A DNA stretch of 64,000 nt, from contig CAMZMU010000081.1 of assembly GCA_947311845.1 (NCBI GenBank), positions 1-64,000 on the forward strand, read 5' to 3'. Positions within the stretch are counted from its first letter, which is position 1; every line of letters starts with the position of its first letter. This document shows positions 12,592-24,540 of the stretch, one piece after another. The stretch is from Poa pratensis (Eukaryota > Streptophyta > Magnoliopsida > Poales > Poaceae). The notes below the pieces were generated by a model. The model searched no databases and was not told the DNA's origin. It saw only the letters and a program-made list of their open reading frames with translations. The position numbers and the translations under genes were made by a program.

Positions 12592-12751
12592 CTCCCTCCG
12601 TTTTTTAATATAGATGTTTTAGGTGTTGTACATATTGTCTAGATACATACTAAAGTAAGTGAACATACATACTAAAACTTGTCTACATACATTTATGTAT
12701 GTGTGTATGTGGACAAATAGTAAAACATCTTATATTTAAAAACAGAGGGAG
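12592..12751. mobile_element. Stowaway-type MITE 2
   Basis: CTCCCTCCG at the left and CAGAGGGAG at the right form terminal inverted repeats with TA target duplications at 12590-12591 and 12752-12753. At 160 bases it is longer than its neighbour and shows internal repeats of catactaaa and tgtatgtg type. A non-autonomous Mariner-like element. Confidence 0.87.
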
Positions 12752-12980
12752 TATTTAACAAAACATGCATGGTTTTCTCTGCGAAAACCCTGTTTGACCA
12801 AGCTATGTCTAATTCACTGCTCCCGTAATTCTGCTTTCAGTCTCTAACATCCTAATAGTTCACGAGTGCATGTGGGGCCATCAATACACCGATCTTGGTA
12901 CTGATACATGATCATGTCATGCTCCCAGACAATAGTATCCAGTGCCATGATCCCAGACAATACATAGTTTGGTTGCTCAG
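12752..12980 (-). other. 3' flank / likely 3' UTR of O-fucosyltransferase gene
   Basis: Immediately downstream (minus sense) of the stop codon at 12981-12983. No other gene seen. A 3' UTR is expected here, but I cannot place the poly(A) site. Confidence 0.4.
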
Positions 12981-15900
12981 TTAAATCGTAGTCTCTTCTG
13001 TTTGGCTGGTCGAGTCTGTCTGATTAGTGGCTTTCAGTTCTCCTATGCTTTCTTCACTCAGTTGATTCTCCAGAACCTCGTATATATTGTCTGGTGGGCA
13101 TTCATCTGCACGGTTCCTAGGATTCGCCTGGCAAAAGCACTCCGGCCATGAGTTTGTATAGAAAGATTCTGGATGAATGCGCTTGTGGGGGCCACTAAAA
13201 TAGGTGGTCAACATGACCTGCCTCACTCGCTCCTCAAAACCAGTTGTCCGGCCTTCCTCTCTGTCCATGAATATAGGAGCAAGGGCCTTCCTATTTGGCG
13301 TGACAGTGGTACGGAAACCATAGTATAGGCGATGGCCCATGAGGTTGTTTGCAAAGTTGCTTGGCCATCATATGTGGGCATAAAAAGTCTGATAGGAGAC
13401 AGACCATGTAATCAACTGCAGAACCTGCCAGCCCTCGGGTATTTTCTTCCAGCTTTCCAGGTCCAACCGAACTATGGTTTTCTAGGCGTGGAAACATAGC
13501 TTTGAAGGGCTTCATGAAGCGTTTCCCACCAAACAGCTCGCCGGAAGCAAGGTAGATGTGAGTTGTATTATCAAATCCCATTGCACGAAGAATAAGACCT
13601 ACCTGCACAACAACATCAACACTTGTTTGGATTATCTACGTAAAGCTTTTCTCGACCAAAAATTTCTGCTATGAAATGTATATTTCAATGTCTTTCCACA
13701 AAAATATATGGCCAAAGTTTACCAAGCAGCACTATGTTCCTGCATATGTTTCGACCTTTCCTTCCTTCGTATAATTATTAGTCTATCAAAATATTTTATT
13801 TGCGTAAGGATGGGTATATGACGTGCATCCCCAGACAAACAAGAACAGAATATCCATGGAGCTAAACCATCAATTGCAAGAATTAAGAATCACTGGTGCA
13901 GATCACAGATTATATGGATCTTGCTTTCAAGGGAAGGATAATCACAATGCTAGGTAGAGGTACAGAGAATAGCAATTGTTATGAAGCAAGTTTTACGGGT
14001 TCGACTCAGCTATATCACATATATTAGAATAAAGAAAGGTCCACTTCTCAACCTGTAACCCTAAAACCTTAGGATTTGCAAATAAAGCTGAAAACCCGTT
14101 TGCTTTACAACCTCGGGTGGCTTTACAAGTGGTTTCAGCTGACCTACATGCCACACTAACCTCTCAATTCACCAGTGTCGAATTCAACGATCTATTCAAT
14201 GACTTCCCTTATTTGTTTGATGATATGGTGAATAAATGACATTGACAGTTCAACACCAGTCACAACTATTTTTAAAACCACAGTGGACAATTTTAAGACC
14301 ATCACAACTGATCACAACAAATGGCACCAACAGTTCTATACCTGTACAGTGGACTATATTTGTAGTGCGAGTTTGCAACTCAGATTGTAGTTGAAAGGTG
14401 AGCTTTCGAGAGAGCTGAGGTTGAAAAGTGGACTTCAAAAAAGGGTTAAATATAATGATTAATGAAGCAAGAAAATCTACAATTCATGGGAACCAGAAAG
14501 TCGCATCCTGGCAGGCTTAGGTATGCATCCAAACTCTAATATTGAGTGGTAACTTCCGATATTCTAATCATGAAGTGTCCAAACCACTATGGGCGTGTTT
14601 GGTAGCCCGGTCCAACTCGGAAAATCTCAGCTCAGCCCACTTTAAGGTGTTTGGTAACCCAGTTTGACGATCTGGGCAGTGCCCACCTCACCCTGAAAAG
14701 GCTCCTCAGCCAGGCTGAGGAGAGAAGTCAGAATCGAGCTTCTCTCCTCAACCCGGCTCGCTTCGCCCGCGGCCCCCACGCGCGCACCCCTAGACCCCGA
14801 CCCCCACCTCTCTCTCCTTTCATTTCTTCTCCACCCCACCTCTCCTCCCTTCCCGAGCTCCTCTCTCCCCACCCGACACCGCCCTGCTCCCTTCTCCTGA
14901 CGCCGCCGACCACCGCAGAGGCCGCCGACGACCGCCGCGCCCCTGACGCCGCAGAGGACGACGCCACACCGACGCCCATCACCGCGCCCCCGAGGTTGCC
15001 CATGCCGCGCCCCTGACCTTGCACATCGCCGCAGAGGACGCCATCCACCACGTAGAAGGCGCGTGCGCGGCTCCTCTCGCCGGCGGCGGCGCCGGACTGA
15101 TAGGATCCAACCTATCTACTACTCGATTAAGAACGAGGATTCAGACAACATTAAGAGCATCGCATAAATTTAGAGCCTTTATTACAGAGGAATTACTCAA
15201 GTTCAGAGGAACATCAGAGGAACCTAAGCTAAGCCGAACCTCAAACAGAGGCGGCGGGGGTAAAAACCCTAGAAAATAGCAGATGATTCATTACAGGCCG
15301 GGATCAGCAATATAAAGGAAGAAGAGGACAACGGAGGGAGTGGTTGCGCGCCTAAAAGCAGTCTCCAGTGGCAGGGTTTGAACAGCAACGTCCTAGTGCT
15401 TGTGAGCCGTCGATCTTCAGATGGAAAGCTCTCCTTGCAAGTTAGCGCGAAGCGGTAAGTTGCAATGAGAAGCATCGATCTGGAGATGGACGTCTCGAAC
15501 GAGCTCTAGATGAACAACAGTTAACTGAATCTTGTGTCGATATTCAGAACAGGTTCAGAGTCCTGACACGGACGCGACGGTGGCGCCGGAGCCTGAAGTG
15601 AACATCCAGGGGCTTGATTGCTTTTTGTTTTCTTTGTTCAGGGACCCGATTGCTTTTTTCAAGGACCCGATTGTTTTGGGCATGGCTCAACTCATATGAC
15701 CTACCAAACAGGATCTCAACTGAGCTCAGCTCAGCTCATACGACCTACCAAACATAACACAAAAAATACACTTGTATGTGGTCAACATGGGTGGACTCAG
15801 CTTGTATGAGAAGAGATAGCCCACCCGGCCTACTAAACACACCCTATAATACTCATAGTTTTGGATAGACTTCAGGTCCAGAACCATCATCATCCTTATG

Positions 15901-18900
15901 CTATGCAGTATAAAATGTAACTCGGCTGGGCTTCAATTTGGTACTCCAATTTAGAAGTAACTAACTTCTAATTTCAGACCACAGTTGAATATTATAGCAC
16001 CACGTCAGAAATATACAGAACAATGTATCTACAAAAAAGCAGTACCTCTTCTGGAGTTAAAGGGCACTTTCCAATGAGCCGTCTTTCCCTATAGATAAGT
16101 TCTTTTTCTGCAAAATTTTCCTTGCGGTACTTAATCAGCATTTTCTGTTCTTGAGGTGTAAATATATCAATGCACCTGCAGTTTTCATGTAAAAATAAGC
16201 TGTGACAAGCAATGGGAAATGAAGATATGCAATAACCAACAACCATTGCATTTATAAGCCTTCATGCATAGAAGCAATGTAGCACAGCTTATCACTGATA
16301 GAAAACATAGCTGACCAGTTGTCGAAGAAACAATGTACCAAAAAATATAAATGTACTCAAAAAGTCAAAAGTTTAGAGTAAGAGAACGCAGATGACAACA
16401 ATGCATAATGATCAGTCACACATGTTTAATTTGGTTAATGACTCACTTCAAACATTGGATGACAAATTAACAATCAATAATATATGTTATGATGTCTAAG
16501 GGGATGCTCTTGTGACGACTTTTCTGGAGCCTACACTGAAAAACAAAGAATGCTTGGACGCACTTCTCCATTTATGGATGCACATCAAGGATATATGATT
16601 ATCAGTGAATAACAACTAACAACAACTCTAAATGTGCATCACTGAAGCATGCAATCACGCACTGTTGTATTCAACGTCCTACCCAGCAAAAGCAAGCATA
16701 TCCATCTCAAACCGAAGATGAATGGACATGAAATGGCCTTCTGAGCGGAGCTTATTCACTATCTCACTGCTTGTTTTCATGATGTTTGGCTTGAATCGTA
16801 GTGCATGATAATTCACCCTGCATCGCAATCTCTGGATCTCTGGATCATTTATATCTTCTGCCATGCGATGTGAAAATGGAGTCAAATAGATAGCCCCATA
16901 ATTCTTCATCTTCTCCAAAGCAACTGTTTTATACCAAATTACAGGCGCATCTCGAGGTGGCCGGATCTGTTTTGCAACACAAATTGTCTCATGAGAATAG
17001 TCTCTCTGGAATAATTCACTTTTGTACAACTGAAACTAGTGAGGTTTTCATTCACCTGGTGGGCTTTCAGCTTCTTAGGTTTTCCGTTTGTAGAGATTTT
17101 TGGAACGCTCAAAATAATACGGACATCATATTTTAATGTCTTGATGAAGTGGGGAACGTCATAAATACCTATGAAACCACTGGATGCATATACAAATGGA
17201 AAACATAAGTTTACACCAACGAGGTACCGACATGCAAAGATTATTCAGAACTAACCAAAAAGGCTGACAAAAAGACAGTTTAAAATATATAGAACAAAAA
17301 AAGCTGAAATTAAATGTAGTGCATGGAACCTCGTTATGATTCATTACTAAGAAAAATAAATTACAAGGAATGCACTGCACTACTTAAAAATCATTTGTGA
17401 TGCCTAGTTAGTTGATTCACAAAACAAGCAAATATCTCGTTGTTGGACTCAGAAATCACTCAAACAGTACTTGTTGCAGAACTGTGTATCTTACGAAATG
17501 GAAATAATCTAGTTACAGATGAAAAGAAAACAACGACAAAGGATTTGCCGGGCATTAGATTGCAACACAGAGAAAAAATATGGTATAGATGCCTCTAAAT
17601 GATGCCATTAGCCCAATAGCTATAGGTAGGAGGTTTAAGCAATCACCAGTAAATGTAAATGGCACATATAGAATTATTACACGATTTTATAGCATCATCG
17701 TGGGAAAATTGGCTCCTGCCATTTGTGAAACCCGTAATGCTAAGAATTCAATTTATATGGTTTGTAGTGAATACGCCAATAATGCCAATTTGCATAAGTT
17801 TCTAGTCATGGCTCTGCAGTTGCAAACTTGGTAAAAAATGTGTGTTTTGCATACTTTTGTAAGTATGACACAACATTTGTATTTGTAGAACTTGGTTTAA
17901 AATACCAACCTGCTAAGGCCAAGAGGGCTTTGACTAGTCAAACTGTACATTTTATCGTTTTTATGTCATGGACAACACAGCCCGATGTCGTTCAATTGCT
18001 TTAACCTTGCAGACATCTTTCGTTGATCATGTCATGTGCAATGGCCGCAAAGATGCTGCAATGGAGCTCACAACAAGGACCACACAGAACACTCTGGCAG
18101 AGTAGAGAGCCACATTGATTGAGTTGTGCAATGACGCCTGCACATGCAACAGGGCAGCAGAGTGCATGAACCGGTCAGGACTCAGGAGAAAGTAAAATGG
18201 TGGCATGAACTAGTGAAGGCTTCCACATAGGGCAACAATAGCAGGGTCGGGGTGTGGAAGCCAGTGTGACTAAACAACACTGGCTTGAGCCAGGCGAAGC
18301 AGTAGGCCAGAAGCGCAGGACTAGCCACCTAGGACGAGGCAGTGGTCGAGATGAGATTCAGTGGCATTTGCCACACAAACAACTGGTCGGGACCACATGG
18401 TTGTCATTGTGAGACTAAGTAGCCTGGCAATGCACCAGCAGAATGGCACTCAGCATCGTCTACTATGCTTATCTCATCACCAACCTGTGATCCCCAGAGG
18501 ATGAGTGCTTAATTGGTTTCCATAGGCCTCATGCATAAACCTTTCAGTGCCACTGCCACCACTAGCTAGATGCTTGAAAAAATGCCAATGAATAGCGGCA
18601 TGTCATAATGTAATTGTGTTTATGTTGATCGGGTTATGAGTGGTGTGCCATAGTCCACAGGGGGACTGGGGCAGAGATGAGGAAGGTACAGGAGCCATGC
18701 AATGTAGAGAGGGAAGTATGTTGTGAGAAAAGGAGGTTGGCATGGCGGCATAAGATGTGGAAGTGAAGGTCAACAATTGGTGATGGTGGTGGTGAGCTCA
18801 CGGCTCCCATGGAGAGAAGAAAGAGCAAAGTTTAGAGATGGAGGAGATGACAATAAAAAGGGTCGAGAGGAAGAAGAAGGCAGGGTGCCGTTTCGTTATT

Positions 18901-21900
18901 TGGACAATACATAATTGAATTTCACAAAATTTGCATACAATAACATAGGCACATAGCTACATTAATCCAATTTCCCATGCACTTTAAGTGTTTCAGGTTT
19001 GAGCCATGTCATAGTGCGCATTTTATGGCGTGTGCCATACCATAATCCGGCAGCGGGTACCTACTACTCTGACTCCTTCCTTATTGTTAGTGGCGGAGAA
19101 TCTAATATCGCATGTTATGGCGTGTGCCATACCATAATCCGGCAGCGGGTACCTACTACTCTGACTCATTCCTTTCTGTTGCATGCCCCGGCACGCCAGA
19201 GCAGCTTGACTCATACGGGCCATGGGCCATGGGCCATTATCCATTGTCCAGGACATGAAGATGCTACTTATTTAATAAACTGTGTCAGGCCAGATGACAA
19301 GCACACCAGAACAGCACAGGGCATTGGCTGATCGATGCACATTGCACACCACACCAAGACAGATTGCGATAAACAAGTTTGGCGATGATGACGGTGCCGA
19401 CCCGAACCCAAGAACTGTGGCACAGCACAGCGGCAGTGGGCACAAGGTGCAAGGGGGCATATGCGAGCACACTGCAAGAGTCCAGGGCCACAGCAGCTCA
19501 GTAGTGGCACAGGCAGTGACGCATGACCTGGCAGCAAGGTTAGAAAGAATGGAGATGACATCTCGCAGTAAGAGCGGCCGCAAGGCCATGGCTAAACCAA
19601 AAAGGTGTACAATCAGTGAATAACCGATAAAAACATGATTTATGGTTCTAATTCCTTTTTACAAACGCATTAGTTTCATGTTAACATGCTTGTAAGTAAA
19701 CTTTAGTTCTTGACTCATTTAGCATTTATACACTTAACTACTGAATGGATTTGATTCGCATCTTATTTTGTTAAATGAATACTATCGAGTCCGCCACCAA
19801 GCTTTTTGTTTGTACCCTCGCTGCCTATTCTCGACAGTAGAATCGGCATAATCTAGAAAGGGGCAAGGATTTGCAACTACAGCTTGCAATTTATCTACTA
19901 AATATTTTGCAGTAGGATACTGGTGTAACCATGGACCGATGGTTATTCATGAACACTATATAAAAGACCTAAACTGAATTTTAAATTCTTTAAAATGAGA
20001 ATATTATGAATACAAACTGCTTATATCCCTCCAGTTTCCAAACCTAGTGTGACATTTAAAATAGGCAAATATTATGAACTCTGGAACTGTTCTACTTTGT
20101 AGTATTCTGTCTACTCGGTCTCGGTGCTAAATATCTGCAATTGTCTTGCTTCAAATTCTTCTAAGAAGTAGACCAATATGATTCTCTAGATGGAACTTGG
20201 GCCAAATATTCTCATGTAAATATCACTTAATCAAGCACAAGATGGTGAAATTATTTAATCAATTAATACGAACTTGTAGAATATGAACACAATGGAAATA
20301 TGATTAAGACAATGGAATGAGTAAAAGTAATTTTGTATGTTATAAAACTTCAGAAGTACTTTGCAGAAAATCAAATCCTATTCGGCAAACAAAAACTTCC
20401 ACACTGAACACAAGGTTTGTTCTAAATTCATGCATTCTTCCTGTATAAGAGACCATTTTGGACAAAAGTGATACCTCTCGTCATGCCAGAAAGAGTTTGT
20501 ATCTAATTCTGGCAGCACTAGTGTAGCATTCATTATTCGTGCAGCAACAACAGCATTGCATATCTACAAAAACGAAACAATAGCAACCTTAATTTTGTTA
20601 CCAGCGATTATATAACCATAACAACCCACGTGATTTAATGCTTGTGGCTGGTGCTAGGGGGCTTTCCTCCCATAGTTTAGCTCCAAGAATGGGGTTCAAC
20701 CCTAGTGCGCCAGACCGATTTTCTCGTCTGTGCCTTTTTAAATTTCTCTTAGAGCTTAGAACAACTCTTGTTTCTGTTATGAAAGTAATGAAGAATGGGG
20801 AAAGCCGTTCAAAAAATAATAGCTCCCATGATCAAAGATGCTTGTCTAGAGATAAAGGGATAGTTTATTCATTAATCATACCGCGGTGCGTTGTTGGTTC
20901 AAGCCACCGTTGCATCGGACACGCAAGTACCCATTAGTCTCAGACTCAGATGGTGGGGCTGCAAGTACATAAATTACACTTCACTGTATCAACTTTACCA
21001 TCATTCGCTAAGAATATGGCCATCAACTTCCAGAGAGATCACAGAGACAAACGTACGAGGCCAATATGATCGTGGTGCAGAAGAAGCTCTCCAACCCTTC
21101 GATTCTACAGTCCTCCACAACTTATTGACATCAACATCCTTGAGTCATAGCATTGATGTCAGTATACGAAATAATTTCATTGAGAACTCAAATACACATT
21201 GTCTATATTGACATAGTTACATGTATTTGGTGAATATCAGCTTACCAGCCAAATTAACTAAAATGAATGACGCACTCAAAAAGGAATATTTACTGCCATT
21301 TAACACTATTATTTTGAATAGTATTATTTATCATTAGGATAGAATATTTTATAATGCAACGCCGCCTAGTTCACGACTGGAAAATACATCCTTGTTACCT
21401 CATGAAATTGTGTCTTATTATTTCAACAAAGAAGGTAGTGAGTCTTCACAAGCAAATTGAGCATGTGTACTGTCTCCAATTCTATCATCCCAAAACTAAA
21501 GCACCAAACAAATAGATATGCCCTTTTGAAAAGCACATGGGGGAGAAAACTTGGCAGGAAAATTCAATCTAAACCGTTCATACACGTCCATCTAACGTTC
21601 GTGCTTCATCTGTTCTCCCCCTCCCTCTCCCGTAATTCACTCGTAGCATCGAGGCGCCCATCGGTCAAACTGTCCCCTCTCCACCCCCCCCCCCCCCCCC
21701 CCCCACACACACTCTGCCGGCGCACAGCCCTCCTACACGACGACGCCACTCTGCCAACGCGTCGAGCTCCGATCTCCGCCACTATGCCGCACCCGCCCAA
21801 GCCCTCCACAAAGCATCAACGTGATGTCCCCTCTCATCTCTCTCCTTTGGCTCTCCAACCCCTTTCTATCTCCTGGAGGCAGGAGATCGGCGAGTGATGA

Positions 21901-23426
21901 TGTCGTAGGACTGCTGGTAGCCTGGTTGACCTCCCCCTTGTGATCCACTCTCTCATCTAAAACCATCTCTGCTCTCATCTAAAATCATCTCTCAACTAAA
22001 CTCCAAAGACGGACAACAAGGAAGCCGACCTCGGGACGGCCAGCAGGCTAGAGATTCATGTCGCCCAAGTGGATTTACATATTAGAATAGTAGAATAGTA
22101 TACTGAACCTGAAATGGTATACTATTCTCCCTTGCAATGATTATGTTCAGTACACCATTGTGGATTTACATATTTCGAATACCATTTTAAAGTTGCATTG
22201 CTTTTGTGATGGTCGAATTAGGAAGAAATTTAAGCTGGCCACGTTGCTGGTGAGTGAGACTGCTAGCCCCGATGCCCCTGCACTTCATCATCACTCGAAC
22301 ATGTGTTTGAATACTTCACTGACTGTGAAGTGGAATCCCCGGTGAAACCCGGGAGCTAGGCAATCATATGGATATGGATGACTTGGATTGATGATAGTAC
22401 CATTAGTTTTTATTTGCTTAATGAGAGAATTTTACACAATTTCGATAAATTATAACGACATTTGTAATGGTTTAGTGCCATCGATGACAATGCTGCAATC
22501 ATATGGTGATAGTAGCAGTAACATACATGATATGTCTTAATAATAAGTTTTTGGTGTTAATATTTCACTTCACAATATTTGTTTAGTGCCATTGATAATA
22601 TTGTGTGAGTTGTATTTGTTTTTAACTTTTCTTATAGTTGTGAGTCTTGAGTATTTGTAGTACATAATCAATTGTCCAAATTTTCCTAGTACCTTATCGT
22701 TGTAATTTGCAGGTCTACTCCATTGGTGGGTCATCCTCATCCCTGAACTATCTGATGATCTAACTATCCCATATTTGTAGCATCCTCATCGACTTTAATC
22801 AGTAGCTTACACCTCCATATCAGGACAAATTGCATGATTGCATCTCCACTAACTGAACACAACACAAGGCTGTATTTGAATCATAACATGATCAAATTTG
22901 TTCTTTCACGAGCTATTTTTTATACCTACAGCGTGATAACAATGTTGTCTCACTTTTAATTTCTACATTCCCCGATTCTTTTTTTTATTTTCTAACTAGT
23001 CTAACTAATACACCACTTGCATCCCAAGTGTACTCCTAACGAAAGGAAATTACATTAACAAATAACGGGTAAAGTGCTTTCAAATTGTCCACGCGCACAG
23101 CACAAGCATATCATGTACTATACGTCCATTGCCATGCAAACTGCCAAGCAGATCAAACAACGCACGAAGCTTCACGCCGGTAAGCACGCGCGGGCAGAGA
23201 GCGCACCTGGGCCTTGTAGGAGGCGAGGGTGAGGCCGGCAGAGGAGGACAAGAGCCAGATAGTGCAAGCGACGAGCGCCGCCACGGCAAGCCACAGCTGC
23301 GCTGGCGCGCGGCGGCGGCGGAGCGATGCCTCTCCAGGACCCCTGCAGGGAAGATAAACTTAAAATCAGCAAAACTTCTGAACAAAAAGGGGATTTGACG
23401 AGGGAAAGCGGTGCTCACCTGCGCAT
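12981..23426 (-). CDS. plant O-fucosyltransferase family protein (DUF246), nine coding exons, frame-broken in last exon
   Basis: Exons (minus strand): 23419-23426, 23207-23342, 21057-21138, 20882-20958, 20475-20563, 17056-17179, 16683-16966, 16046-16175, 12981-13602. All boundaries are GT-AG and phases agree. The start ATG is at 23426. Residues about 19-37 (LWLAVAALVACTIWLLSSS) form a type II signal anchor, which fits a Golgi enzyme. Family blocks follow in order: NGYLRVRCNGGLNQQRTA, ICNAVVAARIMNATLVLPEL, IRPPRDAPVIWY, RLRCRVNYHALRFKP, GHFMSIHLRFEMDMLAFAG (the nucleotide-sugar-binding Arg region), and SWPECFCQ near the C-terminus. Such proteins use GDP-fucose or related donors in Golgi glycosylation; the acceptor cannot be told. 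Two one-base deficits (13382-13386 and 13363-13364) end the reading at about residue 413; without them it would be about 517, the family's usual size. Confidence 0.9.
13363..13386 (-). pseudogene. double frame lesion in last exon of O-fucosyltransferase
   Basis: Up to DYMVCLLSD (about 13390-13416) the frame is good, and from GHRLYYGFRTTV (13337 down) it is good again in another frame. The shift is explained by one base short in the A run at 13382-13386 and one base short in the GG at 13363-13364. The conserved block between them (family form close to TYDGPSNFANN) is recognisable when each side is read in its own frame. Both are homopolymer losses 19 bases apart, so sequence error is a real alternative to a true pseudogene. 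Confidence 0.85.
13603..16045 (-). other. intron 8 of O-fucosyltransferase gene
   Basis: A 2443-base intron between GT at 16045 and AG next to 13602. It holds a TIR element (14591-15844). The rest is AT-rich with no recognisable gene. Confidence 0.85.
14591..15844. mobile_element. TIR DNA transposon inserted in intron 8
   Basis: Left end GGGCGTGTTTGGTAGCCCGG and right end CCGGCCTACTAAACACACCC are inverted repeats matching at 17 of 20 positions. TAT flanks both sides (14588-14590, 15845-15847). Subterminal copies of the tgtttggta / taccaaaca motif occur at 14645-14660, 15695-15710 and 15745-15756. The interior has no transposase. The 3-base duplication and G-rich TIR suggest a non-autonomous PIF/Harbinger-like element, or hAT-like if the TSD is longer but degraded. 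The 15110-15560 interior may be a further insert. Confidence 0.72.
17180..20474 (-). other. intron 5 of O-fucosyltransferase gene
   Basis: The longest intron, 3295 bases. It contains GC-richer blocks (18000-18500, 19190-19560), a duplicated segment near 19023 and 19115, and no domain I recognise. Open frames on either strand here lack family features and are treated as chance. Confidence 0.8.
19023..19176. repeat. direct repeat of about 60 bases, period 92
   Basis: The sequence starting ttatggcgtgtgccatacca occurs at 19023 and again at 19115, and the identity runs through ccggcagcgggtacctacta to ctctgactc. It is a local duplication inside intron 5. Each copy contains the inverted pair tatggcgtgtgccata, a small palindrome. 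Confidence 0.85.
21139..23206 (-). other. intron 2 of O-fucosyltransferase gene
   Basis: 2068 bases. Includes a homopolymer C run (21684-21704) followed by a GC-rich, Pro/Ser-coding stretch to about 21900 that resembles a captured 5' gene region, then AT-rich sequence. Nothing further recognised. Confidence 0.75.
21684..21704. repeat. poly-C tract
   Basis: Twenty-one consecutive C bases followed by acacac. A simple repeat in intron 2; its length is likely unreliable. Confidence 0.95.
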
Positions 23427-23570
23427 TGGGATCGCGGGTTTAGGTTTTGGAGGCGGATGGGGGAACTCGGCAAGATAGACGCTCAGATCTGGGAATCAGT
23501 GGTGATTAGGAAGTGGTAGTGGACTGTCTCGTCTGAGCGCGCGTGCGGGCGTGAAAGAAAGAGCTCGTTT
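23427..23570 (-). promoter_or_regulatory. 5' UTR and proximal upstream of O-fucosyltransferase gene
   Basis: Upstream of the ATG (minus sense) lies a pyrimidine/GC-mixed leader typical of a grass 5' UTR. Ordinary gene-like sequence reaches only to about 23570, where an AT-rich minisatellite begins. No confident TATA box was found in these 145 bases. Confidence 0.45.
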
Positions 23571-24330
23571 CCCATTATTTTTTATATTTGACGATATAAA
23601 ACGCTTATATTTTAAATTATCCAGATTTGAATAACATTCAATTTTTAAAATGTATAGATTTTATTTTCTTTTCGAAAAATTAACCATTTCCACAAATTAA
23701 TATTTTTCAAAATCGGAACCATTTTAAAAAATGAACATTTAAAATCGGAACCATTTAAAAAAAAGAAACATTTCAAAAAATAGAACCATTAAAAAATTGG
23801 AACCATTTTTAAAAAGGAACCATTTTCAAAAAAGGAACCATTTTCAAAACTCGAAACCATATAAAAAAAGGAACCCTTTTAAAAATCGGAACCATTTTAA
23901 AAATGAACCGTTTTCAAAAAGAAAACATTTTCAAAAAAGGAACCATTTTTAATAAGGAACCATTTTCAAGAAAGGAACCATTTCAAAAAAGGGAATCATT
24001 TTCAAAAAAGGAACCATTTTCAAAAATTGGAACCATTTTTTAAAAAGGAACTTTTTTAAATCAGAACCATTTTCAAAAAGGAACCATTTTCAAAAAGAAA
24101 CCATTATAAAAAATCGGAACCATTTTAAAAAAATCGGAAACATTTTTTAAATCGAACCATTTTCAAAAAAAGCGGAACCATTTGCCAAAAAGCGTATTTT
24201 TTAAAATTGGAACTCTTTTTAAAGTCGGAACCATTTTTTAAATCGGAACCATTTTAAAATAGGTTTTTAAATAGGGTTCATTTTAAAAAACGTTTTAAAA
24301 ATCGGAACTATTTTCAAAAGAAATATTCTA
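23571..24330. repeat. degenerate AT-rich minisatellite, unit about 18-20 bases
   Basis: Roughly 35 imperfect copies of a unit close to GGAACCATTTTCAAAAAA run through 760 bases, some with aaatcggaacc spacers. Unit length drifts, as expected of slippage. It starts about 145 bases upstream of the O-fucosyltransferase start codon. Confidence 0.92.
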
Positions 24331-24540
24331 TAAAATTGACACATTTTTAAAAAAAATAAACATTTTCCAATATATGGACCATTTTGAAAAATAAATGAAA
24401 ATAAAAAATAGAAAAGGAAAGAAGTAAAACAGAAAAAACGGAAAACAAAAAAAAAGACGGAAAAAGAAAAAGAAAGGAAAACAGAAAATCGGAAAGAATA
24501 GAAGGAAGGATAAAGAAGTATAATTACGAGCACTAGCATG
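24331..24540. repeat. purine-rich low-complexity tail
   Basis: Mostly A and G (gaaaa, ggaaa, aaaga blocks), continuing from the minisatellite. No gene. Confidence 0.8.

Noticed and set aside
17041..17180. Micro-exon needed between exons 5 and 6 of the O-fucosyltransferase gene
   Set aside because: A first acceptor at 17169 left the phases one base off, but the upstream acceptor at 17180-17181 (ccag) restores phase and adds the expected SGF residues, so no micro-exon is needed.
19268..19623. Three overlapping open frames on both strands in intron 5
   Set aside because: GC-rich chance frames inside an intron with good splice sites on both sides; no motifs.
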